The notes beneath the pieces were generated by a model that made no database searches, was not told the DNA's origin, and saw only the letters and a list, made by a program, of their open reading frames with translations. From Rheum nobile (Eukaryota; Streptophyta; Magnoliopsida; Caryophyllales; Polygonaceae), in assembly GCA_027886185.1 (NCBI GenBank), contig WOAB01000506.1, forward strand, positions 2,480,001-2,544,000: a DNA stretch of 64,000 nucleotides, in the 5' to 3' direction. The position numbers and the translations under genes were made by a program. Of the stretch, positions 63,083 to 64,000 are shown piece after piece (within the stretch, counting starts at the first letter, position 1; each line of letters starts with the position of its first letter).

Positions 63083-64000
63083 ATGGACAATCCAAACAAC
63101 AACGAGTATTGGAGCAACAGTGGGGAAAATATTCCACTTTCGAACGAGGTAATTTCTATTATGTAACCGTAAAGTTCTCTTTTGTTGTTGTTTTGAACTT
63201 GTTTAAAGTTTGTACCTTGATGGTTAGGGTTTTGAAAGATATGATATTTGTTATTTAGGGTTTAACCAAACTAGACATGATATTTGTTGTTTAATATTAA
63301 AGATCTTATTTTATTGTTTAGGGGATTAGAAACAAAGATTGAGCATTGTTTAGGGTTTATGGCTGCGAAATGGCTGTTACATTGAAGAACAGTTCCACAC
63401 GTTATGTGGCAAGATAGTGCACACGTAACGTGTGGAACGCTTCCACAAGTAACGTGTGGGAGAGTTCCATACGTAACGTGTGAAACGCTCCCACACGTTA
63501 CGTGTGGAATCACCACCAGAAATCGGTTGTAGGTTCATTCTGTAAAATGGCATGGTTTGTCACTAACCGTGCCATTTTACAGAATCTGCTCTCTCAAAGA
63601 AAATTTTGAATTTAGGTTTATAATTTGTGCACTACTTGATGAGATGATTTCATGTGTATGTAGACGAACTATTATTTATACGAGGGGTTAAACAATATCT
63701 TCCTCAATGACTGGAGCACCCCACAGAAGACATTTGCGGTTTGGGAAACGCCTCAAAAGCTGTAGGATTGGAACACGCCTCAACCAGCTATTGAGATATC
63801 ATCTTTCTCACTTGGGATACTGTTTCCTCCAGAAGCATCTTCATCTCATGCTACCCCACAGTTTTGCTTTCCATCCCTACACACAGCCTCAGTTTAGTGT
63901 ACCACCAGAGGAGGATGTTTACGTCTCTGTTGATTACTCAAGGTTCTTTACAACTGATCAAAGTTGAGAGTCTAGAAAAGAAGCATTTTTGTGGGCGCGG
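63083..64000 (+). pseudogene. N-terminal part of a MULE-like transposase gene, decayed and cut by the window end
   Basis: A 22-codon first exon (63083-63148, MDNPNNNEYWSNSG) ends at a GT donor. After a 515-bp intron containing palindrome cluster 3, an acceptor at 63663 opens an exon with NYYLYEGLNNIFLNDWSTPQ. TAG at 63763-63765, a frameshift near 63880 and TGA at 63965-63967 break it. The later frame carries EEDVYVSVDYSRFF and then ESRKEAFLWAR. This resembles the start of the DNA-binding region of plant MULE/FAR1-related transposases (F-x-SR-x-x-A/L-x-W-A/V-R). The identification rests on this short stretch. The catalytic domain would lie beyond 64000. Confidence 0.5.
63395..63507. repeat. 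Palindrome cluster 3 (five sites, 24-bp spacing)
   Basis: Sites centred at 63403, 63427, 63451, 63475 and 63499. Sites 1, 3 and 4 carry one to three substitutions; sites 2 and 5 are perfect. The cluster lies inside the intron of the transposase-like gene. The period of 24 keeps an eight-residue repeat open on the minus strand, which is a by-product rather than a gene. Confidence 0.95.

Noticed and set aside
63395..63507. Regular repeats with spacers, CRISPR-like in appearance
   Set aside because: Repeats are perfect palindromes with 7-9 bp linkers in a plant genome and there are no cas genes. Spacers this short are not CRISPR spacers.
63271..63516. Minus-strand frame encoding repeated PHVTCGSV-like octapeptides
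   Set aside because: It arises because the 24-bp palindrome period is a multiple of three. No codon bias or start context, and it lies in an intron of the transposase-like gene.

Overview
This is nuclear DNA from a flowering plant. Support comes from two intron-containing genes of plant type, a nuclear tRNA-Arg, and many plant repeats: Copia and Gypsy LTR retrotransposons, a LINE relic, tRNA-derived SINEs, Helitron ends, hAT-like and Tourist-like MITEs, and a Mutator-like relic. The character is that of a eudicot. An asterid is my guess and is not proven.

Layout. 1-10084 is a nest of three retroelement layers: a partial minus-strand Gypsy-type LTR, a solo Gypsy-type LTR (235-9103, 5-bp duplication GCTAG), and a young minus-strand Copia element (429-7471) with almost identical LTRs but no capsid domain. 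10085-14055 is AT-rich, with one Helitron 3' end and a small GC-rich relic. 14056-20240 and 23770-34320 are two direct copies of one repeat family that carries a minisatellite of about 22 bp. Copy A holds an hAT-like MITE (14194-19340) with a chromovirus nested inside it. Copy B holds a plus-strand Copia element (24077-30984) and a 2.6-kb element built around 377-bp tandem repeats (31178-33825). A LINE RNase H relic and two tRNA-like SINE sequences lie in or near these copies. 34765-41578 is a Helitron-like element that swallowed an old, decayed Copia element. 41579-45300 holds two Tourist-like MITEs and a recent 345-bp tandem duplication carrying an exon relic.

The genic part begins with tRNA-Arg(UCU) at 45472-45544. 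The first protein gene (46663-52007, minus) is a MYST histone acetyltransferase of the HAM1/HAM2 type. All nine exons can be joined to a 445-residue protein with every catalytic feature. The second (54898-60017, minus) is a five-exon gene for a 605-residue plant-conserved protein that I cannot assign to a function.

The right end (about 61400-64000) is the most unusual part. Eleven copies of a 15-17 bp palindrome, CACACGT-W-ACGTGTG, lie in three clusters with exactly 24 bp between centres inside each cluster. Between and beside them are a broken minus-strand GRF-type zinc-finger ORF, a degenerate telomere-like tract, and the decayed start of what looks like a plus-strand MULE transposase running off the window. 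The palindromes may be transposase or host-factor binding sites of this element.

The retroelements lack different modules. The 429-7471 Copia and the chromovirus lack the gag capsid, and the 24077 Copia lacks the integrase core. They therefore look like non-autonomous copies moved by proteins supplied in trans.
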